DNA of 64,000 nucleotides from the NCBI GenBank assembly GCA_937864225.1, contig CALMJK010000006.1, forward strand, positions 186,001 through 250,000, given 5' to 3'. The position numbers and the translations under genes are program-made. How positions within the stretch are numbered: the first letter of the stretch is position 1; the number at the start of each line of letters is the position of its first letter. The notes beneath the pieces are model-generated. The model was not told where the DNA came from, did not search any database, and saw only the letters and a list, made by a program, of their open reading frames with translations. The stretch is from an uncultured bacterium. Its GTDB lineage: Bacteria; Krumholzibacteriota; Krumholzibacteriia; LZORAL124-64-63. This document shows, piece after piece, positions 27,083 through 35,745 of the stretch.

Positions 27083-27664
27083 ATGTCGAAGCTTGCTGGT
27101 ATTCGTGGCGGCCGGTGGATGTTCGCGTGCTCGCTGATCATCGCTTGTCTGTCCCTCGTGCTGTGGCCCGGCAACGGCCGCGCCGCGGACAACCAGGCGA
27201 TCGGCAGCGTGGGGAACGTGGACGGCGACCTGGACGATTCGAACGTCTTCACGATCGACGCCGCGCTGCTCAGCCTGGTCAAGGCGGCCTTCCTGGCCGA
27301 TGGCACGCCGCTGACGAGCGGCGCGACCGTGCCGCGCGGCACGCTGGTCAAGTTCCTCATCTACGTGGACAACACCACGACCTTCGCGATGAACGACCTC
27401 GCCGTTTCGGACGCCCTGGACGCCGCGTTCGTCTACCAGGCCGGAACGATCAAGGTCGACAGCTCGCAGAACACGGGCGCGACCGCGGCGGCCATCTATG
27501 CCGCCGTGGACGCGACCGCGGCGTTGACCGACGCGGTCAGCGGCGTGGACGCGGCGGGGATCAGCGGCAACGTCGTGAGCGCGGGCGACGACACGGGCAA
27601 CGCGACCGTGACCGTGCCGGCCTCCCGAGTCTGGGCGCTGCTGTTCACCGTCAGCGTGCAGTAG
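27083..27664 (+). CDS. Small secreted DUF11-like protein
   Basis: 193-residue exported protein. A signal peptide (SLIIACLSLVLWPGNGRAA, cleavage near residue 36) precedes one beta-sandwich resembling the DUF11 'conserved repeat' module: VKAAFLADGTPLTSGATVPR, then GTLVKFLIYVDNTT and VSDALDAAFVYQAGTIKV. The same phrase recurs near the C-terminus of the 1011-residue protein at 37608, so the first and last genes of this operon share a module. AGAGGAAGAG precedes the ATG. It is probably a surface or matrix component. Function unknown. Confidence 0.75.
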   Translation: MSKLAGIRGGRWMFACSLIIACLSLVLWPGNGRAADNQAIGSVGNVDGDLDDSNVFTIDAALLSLVKAAFLADGTPLTSGATVPRGTLVKFLIYVDNTTTFAMNDLAVSDALDAAFVYQAGTIKVDSSQNTGATAAAIYAAVDATAALTDAVSGVDAAGISGNVVSAGDDTGNATVTVPASRVWALLFTVSVQ

Positions 27665-27757
27665 CGACGCAGGCCTAGCACGGGTCCGCGCGGCCCGGCC
27701 GCGCGCCGGATCGGCTGACGGTCGGCCGGCGAGCGGCCCGCGCGACGAGGAGAGCCT

Positions 27758-28357
27758 GTGGTCAGGCAGTGGCGATCCTTCCTGGCGGTCGCCCTGTTGG
27801 TGTCATTGCTAGGAACCGGCGGGCCGGCGAGCGCGGTCACGAACGTGGCGCTCGGCGGCTTCGGCGGCCTGAACAACGGCACGCTCCAGGGGGGCGACGG
27901 CACAGGGACGGCCGCGGTTACCATCGAGGTAGCTGCTCTCGCGCTCGTCAAGCAAGCGCGAGACGCGACGGGCGCCGTTCTGCCCGACGGCGCGCCTGTC
28001 GCCGCCGGCCAGACCATCTTCTTCGTTCTTTTCGTCGACAATCCGACGCTCTATCCCGCGGAAGACCTGCAGATCACCGACCTGCTGGACCAGAGCCAAT
28101 TCACGTACATCCCCGGCACCCTGGCCGGGACCACCGTGGCGATCGGCGCCTCGGACGGCGCGCTGTGGGGCGCCGCCTGGACGCCCTTGTCCGACGCCGT
28201 GGGCTCCCCCGACGACGTCGCCTCCATGCTCGACACCGGAGCGCCGGACGGGCCCGATCGCTTCACGCTCGGGGCGGTGCCCGTCCAGGCCAATCTCATG
28301 GATCGCGTTCCGGCCCGGATGATCCGGGCGGTCCGCTTCCAGGTGAGGGTCAATTGA
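27758..28357 (+). CDS. Small secreted DUF11-like protein
   Basis: 199-residue exported protein starting with GTG at 27758 (GAGGAGAG upstream). The signal peptide ends near GGPASAVT (residue 27). The mature part has one DUF11-like beta-sandwich: ALVKQARDATGAVLPDGAPV, TIFFVLFVDNPTLYPAEDLQI, LDQSQFTYIPGTL. It resembles the gene at 27083 in layout, with weak sequence identity. Its TGA overlaps by one base the ATG of the giant outer-membrane gene, so the two are probably made together. The role is unknown, perhaps a subunit displayed on the giant protein. Confidence 0.75.
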   Translation: MVRQWRSFLAVALLVSLLGTGGPASAVTNVALGGFGGLNNGTLQGGDGTGTAAVTIEVAALALVKQARDATGAVLPDGAPVAAGQTIFFVLFVDNPTLYPAEDLQITDLLDQSQFTYIPGTLAGTTVAIGASDGALWGAAWTPLSDAVGSPDDVASMLDTGAPDGPDRFTLGAVPVQANLMDRVPARMIRAVRFQVRVN

Positions 28358-31300
28358 TGAGGCCGGCCGGCAGCAGCAGCTACTCCTTCCGCGCGACGCG
28401 CCGCGGGCCTGAGCCCTCGGCAAGCGCCGGACCGCTGCTGTGGGCGGGCGTGGTCGCCTGTCTGGCTCTGGCGGTCGGTCTCGACCCGCCGTCGGCCCTG
28501 GCGCAGGTGCTCAGCAACAACGCCACCGGCGCCAGCCGCGGCGTGGGCCTGGACCAGGCCGACGCCACCGTGACCTTGAATCGGACGCTCGTGGCGGCGC
28601 CGCCCTCGCTGGCCGAGGTCTCGCCGAACACGGTCGACGCGGCCAGCCGAGACATCCCGTTCACGCTCGACATCCTCCCGGCCTTCGAATCCGCGAGTCC
28701 GGCCGTCAGCCGGTTCACCATCACCTTGCCCGCGGGCTTCACGGACCCCGTGGTGTTGACCGTAACCGTGGGCGGCGCGGCGCTCGCGCCCGGCGGCGCG
28801 ACACTCGCGCCGGGTCAGTACAGGGCCACGATCGCGGGCGCCACGGTTGTCGTCGAACTCGGCGGCCCCCTCGACGCGACGGCGGACTCCGTGCGCGTGC
28901 AGCTGACGGCGGACGCGCCGGCCGCTTCGGGGCAGGGCGCCTTCGCCTGCGCCCTGGAGGCGCCTGGCGGCGCCACCGCTTCGGTCGCCGGCGATGCCGA
29001 CGGCGACGCGGCCGACGGCAACAGTCTGGACGTCGTCGTGCTCAGCGCCATCGACCTGCAGCGCTCCACCCTCACGGCGGATCCGCCGGTCGTGCTGGCG
29101 GACGGCGTCGCCGCCAGCCGCATCACGGTCCGCCTGCTGGACCATGCCGGGCAGCCGCTGCCGGACATGGTCGTGCTCCTGAGCTCCAGTCGGGGCGCTC
29201 CCGACGTCATCGAGCCGCCGGCCGTGACGACGGACGCGACGGGCAGCGCCGTCGCGACGATCCGGTCGCCAGCGCCCGGCCAGACGCAGATCGTCGGGCT
29301 CATCCAGGCCGACGATCTGGAGATCCCGATGCGGCCCACCGTATTCTTCACGCAAGGGCAGCAGCTGCGCCTGGACAAGGCCGGCAGTCCTCAGGAGGTG
29401 ACGGTCGGCGCCGTCATCGACTACACCATCGCGATCCGCAACGTGACGACGGCGGCAGTGTCCGGCGTCTACGTGGAGGATCGTTTGCCCCCGGGCTTCC
29501 GGTATCTGGAGGGCTCGGCCCGGCTCGACGGCGCGCCGCTGCCCGATCCCACGGGCACCCAGACGCTCGTCTTCGCCATCGGCGACGTGGCGGCGCTCAT
29601 CGACAGCAACGGCAACGGGCAGGCGGACCCGGGCGAACCCGGCTACCTGCTGCTCGCCTATCGGATGGTCGTGGGCGCGGGCGCGGCGCCGGGCAGCTAC
29701 GTGAACCAGGCGATGGCCCGCGACGTCTGCCCGACGTGCGCCCTCTCCAACGTGGCCGAAGCGCGCGTGGAGGTCGCCCTGGACCCGCTCTTCGGGCTGG
29801 GAACGATTCTGGGCCGGGTCTACGAGGATCGCGACGGGGACCAGCGCCAGGGGCGCGACGAGCCGGGTGTCGCCGGCGCCCGCGTCGTCCTCGACGACGG
29901 AACCTACGCGCTCACCGACGCCCAGGGGCTCTATCACCTCGTCAATTTGCGTCCAGGCCACCGCCTGCTCAAGCTCGACGTCCACAGCCTGCCCGGCGTG
30001 GCGCGGATCACGACGGGCGAGACCGACGTGGTCAGCATCACCCCGGGCCTGCTCGCCACCGCGGATTTCGGCGTGGCATTCGTTCAGGAGACGCTGTCGG
30101 CCGGGCACCCCGCCATTCCGGGCCTGATCGTCGCGGCGCACCCCGCGCTGGCGCCGCTCGACGTGCGCGGCGACGTGGAGGCCCCCACCGTGCTGGTCAA
30201 CGGGCATCCCATCGCCCTGCCCGTCCCCGACGCGCGGCTGCAGGCCCGGGGGGCGGACGACGTCATCGATGTCGGGGAGGGGGACGCAAGGGGGCCGCTC
30301 GAGTTCAAGGTCTCGGTGGACGCCGCGATCCCGATCGCCGCCTGGCGCCTGCATGTCTTCGATCAAGGCGGCGCCTTGGCGCACGCCGAGGGCGACAGCG
30401 GGCGGCCGCCGCCGGTCGTGGCCTGGGATCGCAGCCTCAACGGCGGCGGCGGCGCGCTGCGCGCCGGCGAGGTCTACCAGTACCAGCTCGAGGTCGGATT
30501 GCCGGACGGCACCTGGTTGCAGGGACCGCGGCGGTCCTTCGGCGTGAACCGCACCCGCCACGCCGTGTTGAGCCTCACCGGCGACGCGTTCGCATCGGGC
30601 AGGCACGCCTTGTCGCCGGCCGCGACGCAGGCGCTGAAGGAACTGGCGGCCGCCGTGCGCACGTCGCCGGGCGAGCTGATCCTGGTCGAGGGCCATACCG
30701 ATTCCGTCGGCTCCATCGCCGCCAACCGTGAGCTCTCGCTGCTGCGGGCGCGGGCCGCCGCCCACTATCTCGTGGAGCGCGAGCGGCTGCCGGATTCCTG
30801 CCTGGTCGTCGTGGGCGTGGGCGAGGAGCGGCCCATCGCCGACAACGGCACCGCCGAAGGGCGCGCCCGCAACCGACGCATCGAGCTGAGGCGCGAGACG
30901 ACCGAGGTCACGCGCGCCAACCTGACGCGCTCCTATGGCAGTTCGCCCGAGGTGGCGGTCGACGGGCGGCCGGTCGCGATCGACACCAGGGGACGCTTCG
31001 GGATCGCCGGCCCGGACAGCGGCGCCGACCGGTTGACCATCGACCTGCAAGGCAGGCAGGGCGAGACGGTCAGCGCCATCATCGCGTTGCCGCGGCTGGA
31101 GATCCTCTCGCCGGGCGGCGTGACGCGCTTGCCCTACGGGGCCGACGGCGACGGCTGGACCGCGACGGCCTCGCTCTGCGCCGCCGCGACCGACTCCGCG
31201 CTGCGCGGAAATCCCGCGCCGCTGCCACCGGCGGTGACCTGCCCGTTGCACGGTCTCACCGATCCCGGCGCCAGCCTGACGCTCAACGGGGAGCCGCTGG

Positions 31301-34300
31301 CGGTGTCGGCGGAGGGAGTCTTCGCCGCGACGCTGCCGCTGTGTCCGGGCGAGAACGTCTTCGGACTGTCGGCGCAAAACGCGAGCGGAGGCCGGCGCCT
31401 GGCCAACCTGAAGATCGTCGTGCGCGATCGCGACGAGTCGGGCGGCCCGGCAATCGCGGTCGAGGCGCTCCCGGAACTGAACGTCGCGCTCCCGCCGCAG
31501 GGGGCCGAGTTGACCGTCGCGCGCCTAGTCGTGACGGGCAGCACGGCGCCGGGCAACCGGGTGTCCGTCAACGACGTGCCGGTGGAGGTGCGGCCGGACG
31601 GCAGCTTCCGCGCCGTCGCGACGTTGGCGCCGGAGCGGGCGAGCGTCCAAGTGCAGGCGGTCGATCCCGCCGGGCGCGCGAGCATCGTGGCGAGGAGCTA
31701 CCGGCTGGCGACGCGTCAGTTCTTCTTCCTCGCCTTCGCCGACGGCGTGGTCGGCCGGCTCTCCGGCGACGGCCTCCTGGAAGGAGCGGCCACGCACGAG
31801 GGCGACGGCTACTACACGGAAGGGCGTCTCGCCTACTACCTGAAGGGCTGGGTGGCCGGCCGCTACCTCGTCACCTCCGCGTTCGATAGCGGCGTGCGCG
31901 AGTTCGCCGACCTCTTCGCGGACCTCGACCGCGACGGCGACGACCGCTTCTTCACCCGTCTCGATCCCGACCGGCTCTATCCCGTCTACGGGGACTCGTG
32001 CACCATCGTGCACGACGCGCAGAGCCAGGGGAAATTCTACCTCGCGGTCGAGGGCGAGGACCTGAACCTGACCGTCGGCAATTACCCGCTGTCGCTGACC
32101 GGCGCGGATCTGGCCGCGTACCGCCGGACGCTCTTCGGCGGGCGGGCAGAGTACCGTTCGGTCGCCACGACGCGCTACGGCCAACCCCGGACCGAAGTGA
32201 CGGTCCTGGGCGCCGAGTTGCGTCAGGAACACGTGCGCGACGAGCTGCGCGGCACGGGCGGCTCCCTCTATTACCTGAGCCAGCAACGCGTCCTGGAGGG
32301 CAGCGAGCAGGTGGCGCTCGTGATCCGCGACCAGAACACCGGGCTCGAGCTGGCGCGGATCCCGCAGCTGCCGCAGCTCGACTACACGTTCAAGCACGAG
32401 GAAGGCCGGCTGCTGTTCCATCATCCCGTTCCCAGCGTCGTGGAGGGGACTTCGCTGGTGAGCACGGCGATTCTGTCCGGCAACCAAGTGTTCATCGAGG
32501 TCGACTACGAGCGCCGCGCGCCGTCCCTGGACAATTCGCTGCTGGGCGCCCGCGCGAGCCGCCACCTGGGCGATCATCTGCGCGTCGGCGGCACCTACGT
32601 GCACGATGACTTGGACGCCTCCGGTTACGAACTCGCCGGCGCGGAGGCGGAGGTGCGACTGGGCGAGGGCACGCGCCTGTCGGCCGAGGTCGCCGGCAGC
32701 AGCGGCGGCGCGCCGCGCGTGTTCGTGAGCGAGGACGGCGGCCTGACCTGGACGCAGTCGCTGGCCAGTCCGGCCGCCGAAGGGGATGCCTGGAAGGCGA
32801 CGGCCGAACTCGACATCGGCGAGGCCCTGGGCCTGGAGAGGCGCCTGCGGACCTTCGGCTACGTGCGCAGGCTCGATCCCGGCTTCTACTCCGGCGCCAG
32901 CCTCGCGGATCTCGGCGCGCACAAGGAAGGGCTGGGCGCCGAGGTCGATCTGCCGGGCGCCGGCACCGTCGCCGTGCGGCACGACCGGGAGCGCCGCCTG
33001 GGTGGCGGGCTCTTTACGACGACGGCGCCGGGATCCACGCGGCTGACTTCCGGAACTTGGCGGCGGTCCTGGGGCCGCTGGGACCTGGCGGCGCAGTACC
33101 AGTCGCGGGCGGTGCGCGACTCCGTCGGGAACGAAACGCTCTCCTGCGGCTATCTGGCGGCGAGGCTCGCCGTGCGCCTGGGCGCGAACCTGAGCGCCGA
33201 GCTGAAGCAGCAGAGCGCCGTGTCCGGCAGCGCGGACGATCGCACGTCGCTGGGCCTGCGGTACCAGCCGCTGCGCTCGCTCTCGCTGCAGGGCGAAGGG
33301 ATGACCGGCTCGGCAGGGCGTTCGCTGCAGGGAGGGGCGGTCTACAGTCTGGGCCGCGGGAATCTGTACCTGCGCGAGCAGCTCGTGGAACACGGTCTCG
33401 ACCGGCGCACGACCACCGTCGTCGGCGGCGAGGCGCCGATCGGGGCCGGCAGCCGGATCTACAGCGAGCAGCAGCGTGAACGCGGTCCGGCCGGCCCGAC
33501 CAGCCTTTCCGTTCTGGGCGCCGAGAAGCTCTGGCACCTGGGTCCCGGCTGGCAGCTCTTCGTGACGGGCGAGCATGGGCAGAAGGATGGCGCCTCCGTC
33601 ACCACCCGCCGCACGTCGCTCAGCACGAGCCTCGCCTACGCGCGGCCGCGCTCCTTCCAGGCGCGGCTGCGGCAGGAGTTCCGCTTCGACACGGGCGACC
33701 AGCGCCGCGTGCAGACTCTCACGGACGCGCAGACGCAAGCCCGGCTGGGCCGCGGTCTGACCGCCTCGATCATTTACCGCAACGGCCTGACCCGCAACCG
33801 GACGCTGGATTTGACCGATGCCCGCTTCGAGGAGGGCAGCTTGGGGCTGGCCTATCGACCGCCCCACAGCGATCGGCTCAACCTGTTGGCCAGGGCCTCG
33901 CGCCTGCACGACACGCGTCGCGACACGGCGGCGACGGTCGAGCCGGGAGAGACCGAACTGGACGTGCTCGCGGTGGAGGGCTCCTACCGTCTGACGCCAT
34001 GGCTGGAACTGGTCGGCAAGGACGCCGTCCGCTTCCTGCGCCAGGATTCCGCGGCGGGCCCAGCCCCCCGGACCCGCAGCATGCTCGTCATCGGGCGGCT
34101 GAACTGGACGGTGCGCGGGCCGTGGCGGCTGGGCGCGGAGTACCGCGTGCTCTCCCAGCGCGAGGCGGGAGATCGCAAGCACGGCTGGGTGAACGAGCTG
34201 ATGTGGGACGCGACGCGTCACCTCAGTCTGGGCGCCGGCTACAACCACACGGACCTCTCCGACGATGAGTTCGCCACGGGCGACCGTTCGGTGCGGGGTT

Positions 34301-34329
34301 GGTTCGCGCGCATTCAGGGCAGGTATTAG
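28357..34329 (+). CDS. Giant outer-membrane protein with DUF11, SdrD-like and OmpA-like domains and a C-terminal barrel
   Basis: 1990 residues. A signal peptide (to about residue 50) is followed in order by a beta-sandwich (50-225) and an invasin-like Ig domain (about 228-330, TADPPVVLADGVAASRITVR). Next are a DUF11 domain (about 335-470), an SdrD B-like domain with DRDGDQRQGRDEPGV (about 478-546), further beta domains, and an OmpA-like domain (about 738-850). The OmpA-like domain has LVEGHTDSVGSIAANRELS and RARNRRIELRR. More Ig-like domains lead into about 870 residues of alternating strands ending in WFARIQGRY, with a terminal Tyr typical of outer-membrane barrels. OmpA-like domains normally sit in the periplasm and bind peptidoglycan. 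Here one precedes the barrel. It is coupled by overlap to 27758 and abuts the FecR gene. Function not recognised. Confidence 0.8.
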   Translation: MRPAGSSSYSFRATRRGPEPSASAGPLLWAGVVACLALAVGLDPPSALAQVLSNNATGASRGVGLDQADATVTLNRTLVAAPPSLAEVSPNTVDAASRDIPFTLDILPAFESASPAVSRFTITLPAGFTDPVVLTVTVGGAALAPGGATLAPGQYRATIAGATVVVELGGPLDATADSVRVQLTADAPAASGQGAFACALEAPGGATASVAGDADGDAADGNSLDVVVLSAIDLQRSTLTADPPVVLADGVAASRITVRLLDHAGQPLPDMVVLLSSSRGAPDVIEPPAVTTDATGSAVATIRSPAPGQTQIVGLIQADDLEIPMRPTVFFTQGQQLRLDKAGSPQEVTVGAVIDYTIAIRNVTTAAVSGVYVEDRLPPGFRYLEGSARLDGAPLPDPTGTQTLVFAIGDVAALIDSNGNGQADPGEPGYLLLAYRMVVGAGAAPGSYVNQAMARDVCPTCALSNVAEARVEVALDPLFGLGTILGRVYEDRDGDQRQGRDEPGVAGARVVLDDGTYALTDAQGLYHLVNLRPGHRLLKLDVHSLPGVARITTGETDVVSITPGLLATADFGVAFVQETLSAGHPAIPGLIVAAHPALAPLDVRGDVEAPTVLVNGHPIALPVPDARLQARGADDVIDVGEGDARGPLEFKVSVDAAIPIAAWRLHVFDQGGALAHAEGDSGRPPPVVAWDRSLNGGGGALRAGEVYQYQLEVGLPDGTWLQGPRRSFGVNRTRHAVLSLTGDAFASGRHALSPAATQALKELAAAVRTSPGELILVEGHTDSVGSIAANRELSLLRARAAAHYLVERERLPDSCLVVVGVGEERPIADNGTAEGRARNRRIELRRETTEVTRANLTRSYGSSPEVAVDGRPVAIDTRGRFGIAGPDSGADRLTIDLQGRQGETVSAIIALPRLEILSPGGVTRLPYGADGDGWTATASLCAAATDSALRGNPAPLPPAVTCPLHGLTDPGASLTLNGEPLAVSAEGVFAATLPLCPGENVFGLSAQNASGGRRLANLKIVVRDRDESGGPAIAVEALPELNVALPPQGAELTVARLVVTGSTAPGNRVSVNDVPVEVRPDGSFRAVATLAPERASVQVQAVDPAGRASIVARSYRLATRQFFFLAFADGVVGRLSGDGLLEGAATHEGDGYYTEGRLAYYLKGWVAGRYLVTSAFDSGVREFADLFADLDRDGDDRFFTRLDPDRLYPVYGDSCTIVHDAQSQGKFYLAVEGEDLNLTVGNYPLSLTGADLAAYRRTLFGGRAEYRSVATTRYGQPRTEVTVLGAELRQEHVRDELRGTGGSLYYLSQQRVLEGSEQVALVIRDQNTGLELARIPQLPQLDYTFKHEEGRLLFHHPVPSVVEGTSLVSTAILSGNQVFIEVDYERRAPSLDNSLLGARASRHLGDHLRVGGTYVHDDLDASGYELAGAEAEVRLGEGTRLSAEVAGSSGGAPRVFVSEDGGLTWTQSLASPAAEGDAWKATAELDIGEALGLERRLRTFGYVRRLDPGFYSGASLADLGAHKEGLGAEVDLPGAGTVAVRHDRERRLGGGLFTTTAPGSTRLTSGTWRRSWGRWDLAAQYQSRAVRDSVGNETLSCGYLAARLAVRLGANLSAELKQQSAVSGSADDRTSLGLRYQPLRSLSLQGEGMTGSAGRSLQGGAVYSLGRGNLYLREQLVEHGLDRRTTTVVGGEAPIGAGSRIYSEQQRERGPAGPTSLSVLGAEKLWHLGPGWQLFVTGEHGQKDGASVTTRRTSLSTSLAYARPRSFQARLRQEFRFDTGDQRRVQTLTDAQTQARLGRGLTASIIYRNGLTRNRTLDLTDARFEEGSLGLAYRPPHSDRLNLLARASRLHDTRRDTAATVEPGETELDVLAVEGSYRLTPWLELVGKDAVRFLRQDSAAGPAPRTRSMLVIGRLNWTVRGPWRLGAEYRVLSQREAGDRKHGWVNELMWDATRHLSLGAGYNHTDLSDDEFATGDRSVRGWFARIQGRY

Positions 34330-35742
34330 ATGAACGTCACGCTCGAGGAACCGCCCGCCAGTGAGACCGTGGCCGAGGCCGACGGCCGGCGTCGCACGGC
34401 TCCGCCGGGGCCGGGCGGGGGCCCGCAGGCGGGACCGCCCACGCCTCCCCGCCGACGCGCGCGCGGCGCCGCCAACCGGCTGCTGGAACTGGGACTCGCC
34501 ATCGCGCTCTGCTTGGCGTTCTTCGCGGTCATTGTCGGTCTCTTGTCCCGCGTCTTTCCCTCGGGCATCAGCTTGCATGAGCTCATGAACGCGTCCGAGA
34601 AGCCGCGCACGCCCGCCGGCGGGCCGGCGCGGCAGGGGATGGACGGGCTGGAAGCCAGCGTGCCGCTCGTGGCTCGACTCGAGGTGCTGGCGCCGGACGT
34701 CAGGACCAGGCACGCGGAGCAGATCTCCTGGCAGGAGGTCAAACGCAGCCGGACGTTGCAGGATCGGGACGGCGTGCAGACGTCTGATCGAGGCGACGCG
34801 CTCGTGCGGTTCGACGGCGGAGGCCAACTGCGGCTGGGCGGCAACACGCTGATCATCATTCGCCAGCCCAGGCAGAGCGTTTTCACACGCGAACGTCTGG
34901 GCGAGGTGCTCGTGGTTTCGGGCGAACTCCAGATCGATTTGCCGGCCGGCGCGGACGCCGCCACCCGCTTCGACATGGTGCTGGCGAGCGGCCAGTCGCG
35001 CGTGGCCTGCGAGGGCGGGGACCAGGGACAGGTTTCGCTCCGGATCAAGGTCGATGAATCCGGGCAGGCGTCGGTGGCGGTCTATCAGGGCGAGGCGGCG
35101 ATCGAGAGCGACGAAGGCCGCGTGCGGCTGGGCGCCAACGAGTTCGCGACGGTCGACGAGCAGGGGCGCGCCACCTCGCCGCAAACCCTGCCTCCCGCCC
35201 CGTCCGCGCTCGCCCCGCCCGACGCAGCCGCCTACGTCTACCGCAACGGCGCGCCGGAGGTGGTCTTCGCCTGGACCGGCGGCGCGGCGACCGACCGCTA
35301 TCACCTGACGGTGGCCCGCGATCCCAATTTCCACCATGTCGTCATCGACGAGCTGCTGGCCGAGGAAACGCTGTCCTGCAACACGCTGCAGGCAGGTAGC
35401 TACCATTGGCGGGTCAGCGTCCTGCGCGGCGGGTTGGAGGGGCCACTGTCGCCCCGGCGCGCGTTGCGCATCGCCAGCGACACGGCGGGACCGTTCCTGG
35501 ACGTGGCCCTGCCGCCGGCGGTGGTCGACGCCGCCAGCTTTGCCCTCACCGGCGTGACGGAGAGCGACGTCCAGATCTTCGTCGGCGAAGAGCCGGTGCC
35601 GGTCGGCGCCGACGGCCGCTTCCACCACGACCTCAGCTTGAGTCAGGGCGTGAACGTGGTCGTCGTGCGGGCGATCGACGAGGCGGGCAACATTTCCTAC
35701 CGATCCGCCGTGGTCGTCGCCCGGTACCAGGGGAGGCCGTGA
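34330..35742 (+). CDS. FecR-domain membrane protein
   Basis: 470-residue protein with a cytoplasmic Pro/Arg-rich N-terminus, a single helix at about 52-72 (LGLAIALCLAFFAVIVGLL) and a FecR-like beta domain (about 125-280: DGVQTSDRGDALVRFDGGGQ, then LRLGGNTLIIIRQ). A fibronectin-like domain (about 295-380) and a final Ig-like domain follow. FecR domains commonly sense or transduce envelope signals. Here the gene lies immediately after the giant outer-membrane protein (stop and start adjacent) and just before a sensor kinase, so it may relay the state of the surface complex to the kinase. Confidence 0.78.
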   Translation: MNVTLEEPPASETVAEADGRRRTAPPGPGGGPQAGPPTPPRRRARGAANRLLELGLAIALCLAFFAVIVGLLSRVFPSGISLHELMNASEKPRTPAGGPARQGMDGLEASVPLVARLEVLAPDVRTRHAEQISWQEVKRSRTLQDRDGVQTSDRGDALVRFDGGGQLRLGGNTLIIIRQPRQSVFTRERLGEVLVVSGELQIDLPAGADAATRFDMVLASGQSRVACEGGDQGQVSLRIKVDESGQASVAVYQGEAAIESDEGRVRLGANEFATVDEQGRATSPQTLPPAPSALAPPDAAAYVYRNGAPEVVFAWTGGAATDRYHLTVARDPNFHHVVIDELLAEETLSCNTLQAGSYHWRVSVLRGGLEGPLSPRRALRIASDTAGPFLDVALPPAVVDAASFALTGVTESDVQIFVGEEPVPVGADGRFHHDLSLSQGVNVVVVRAIDEAGNISYRSAVVVARYQGRP

Positions 35743-35745
35743 CCG

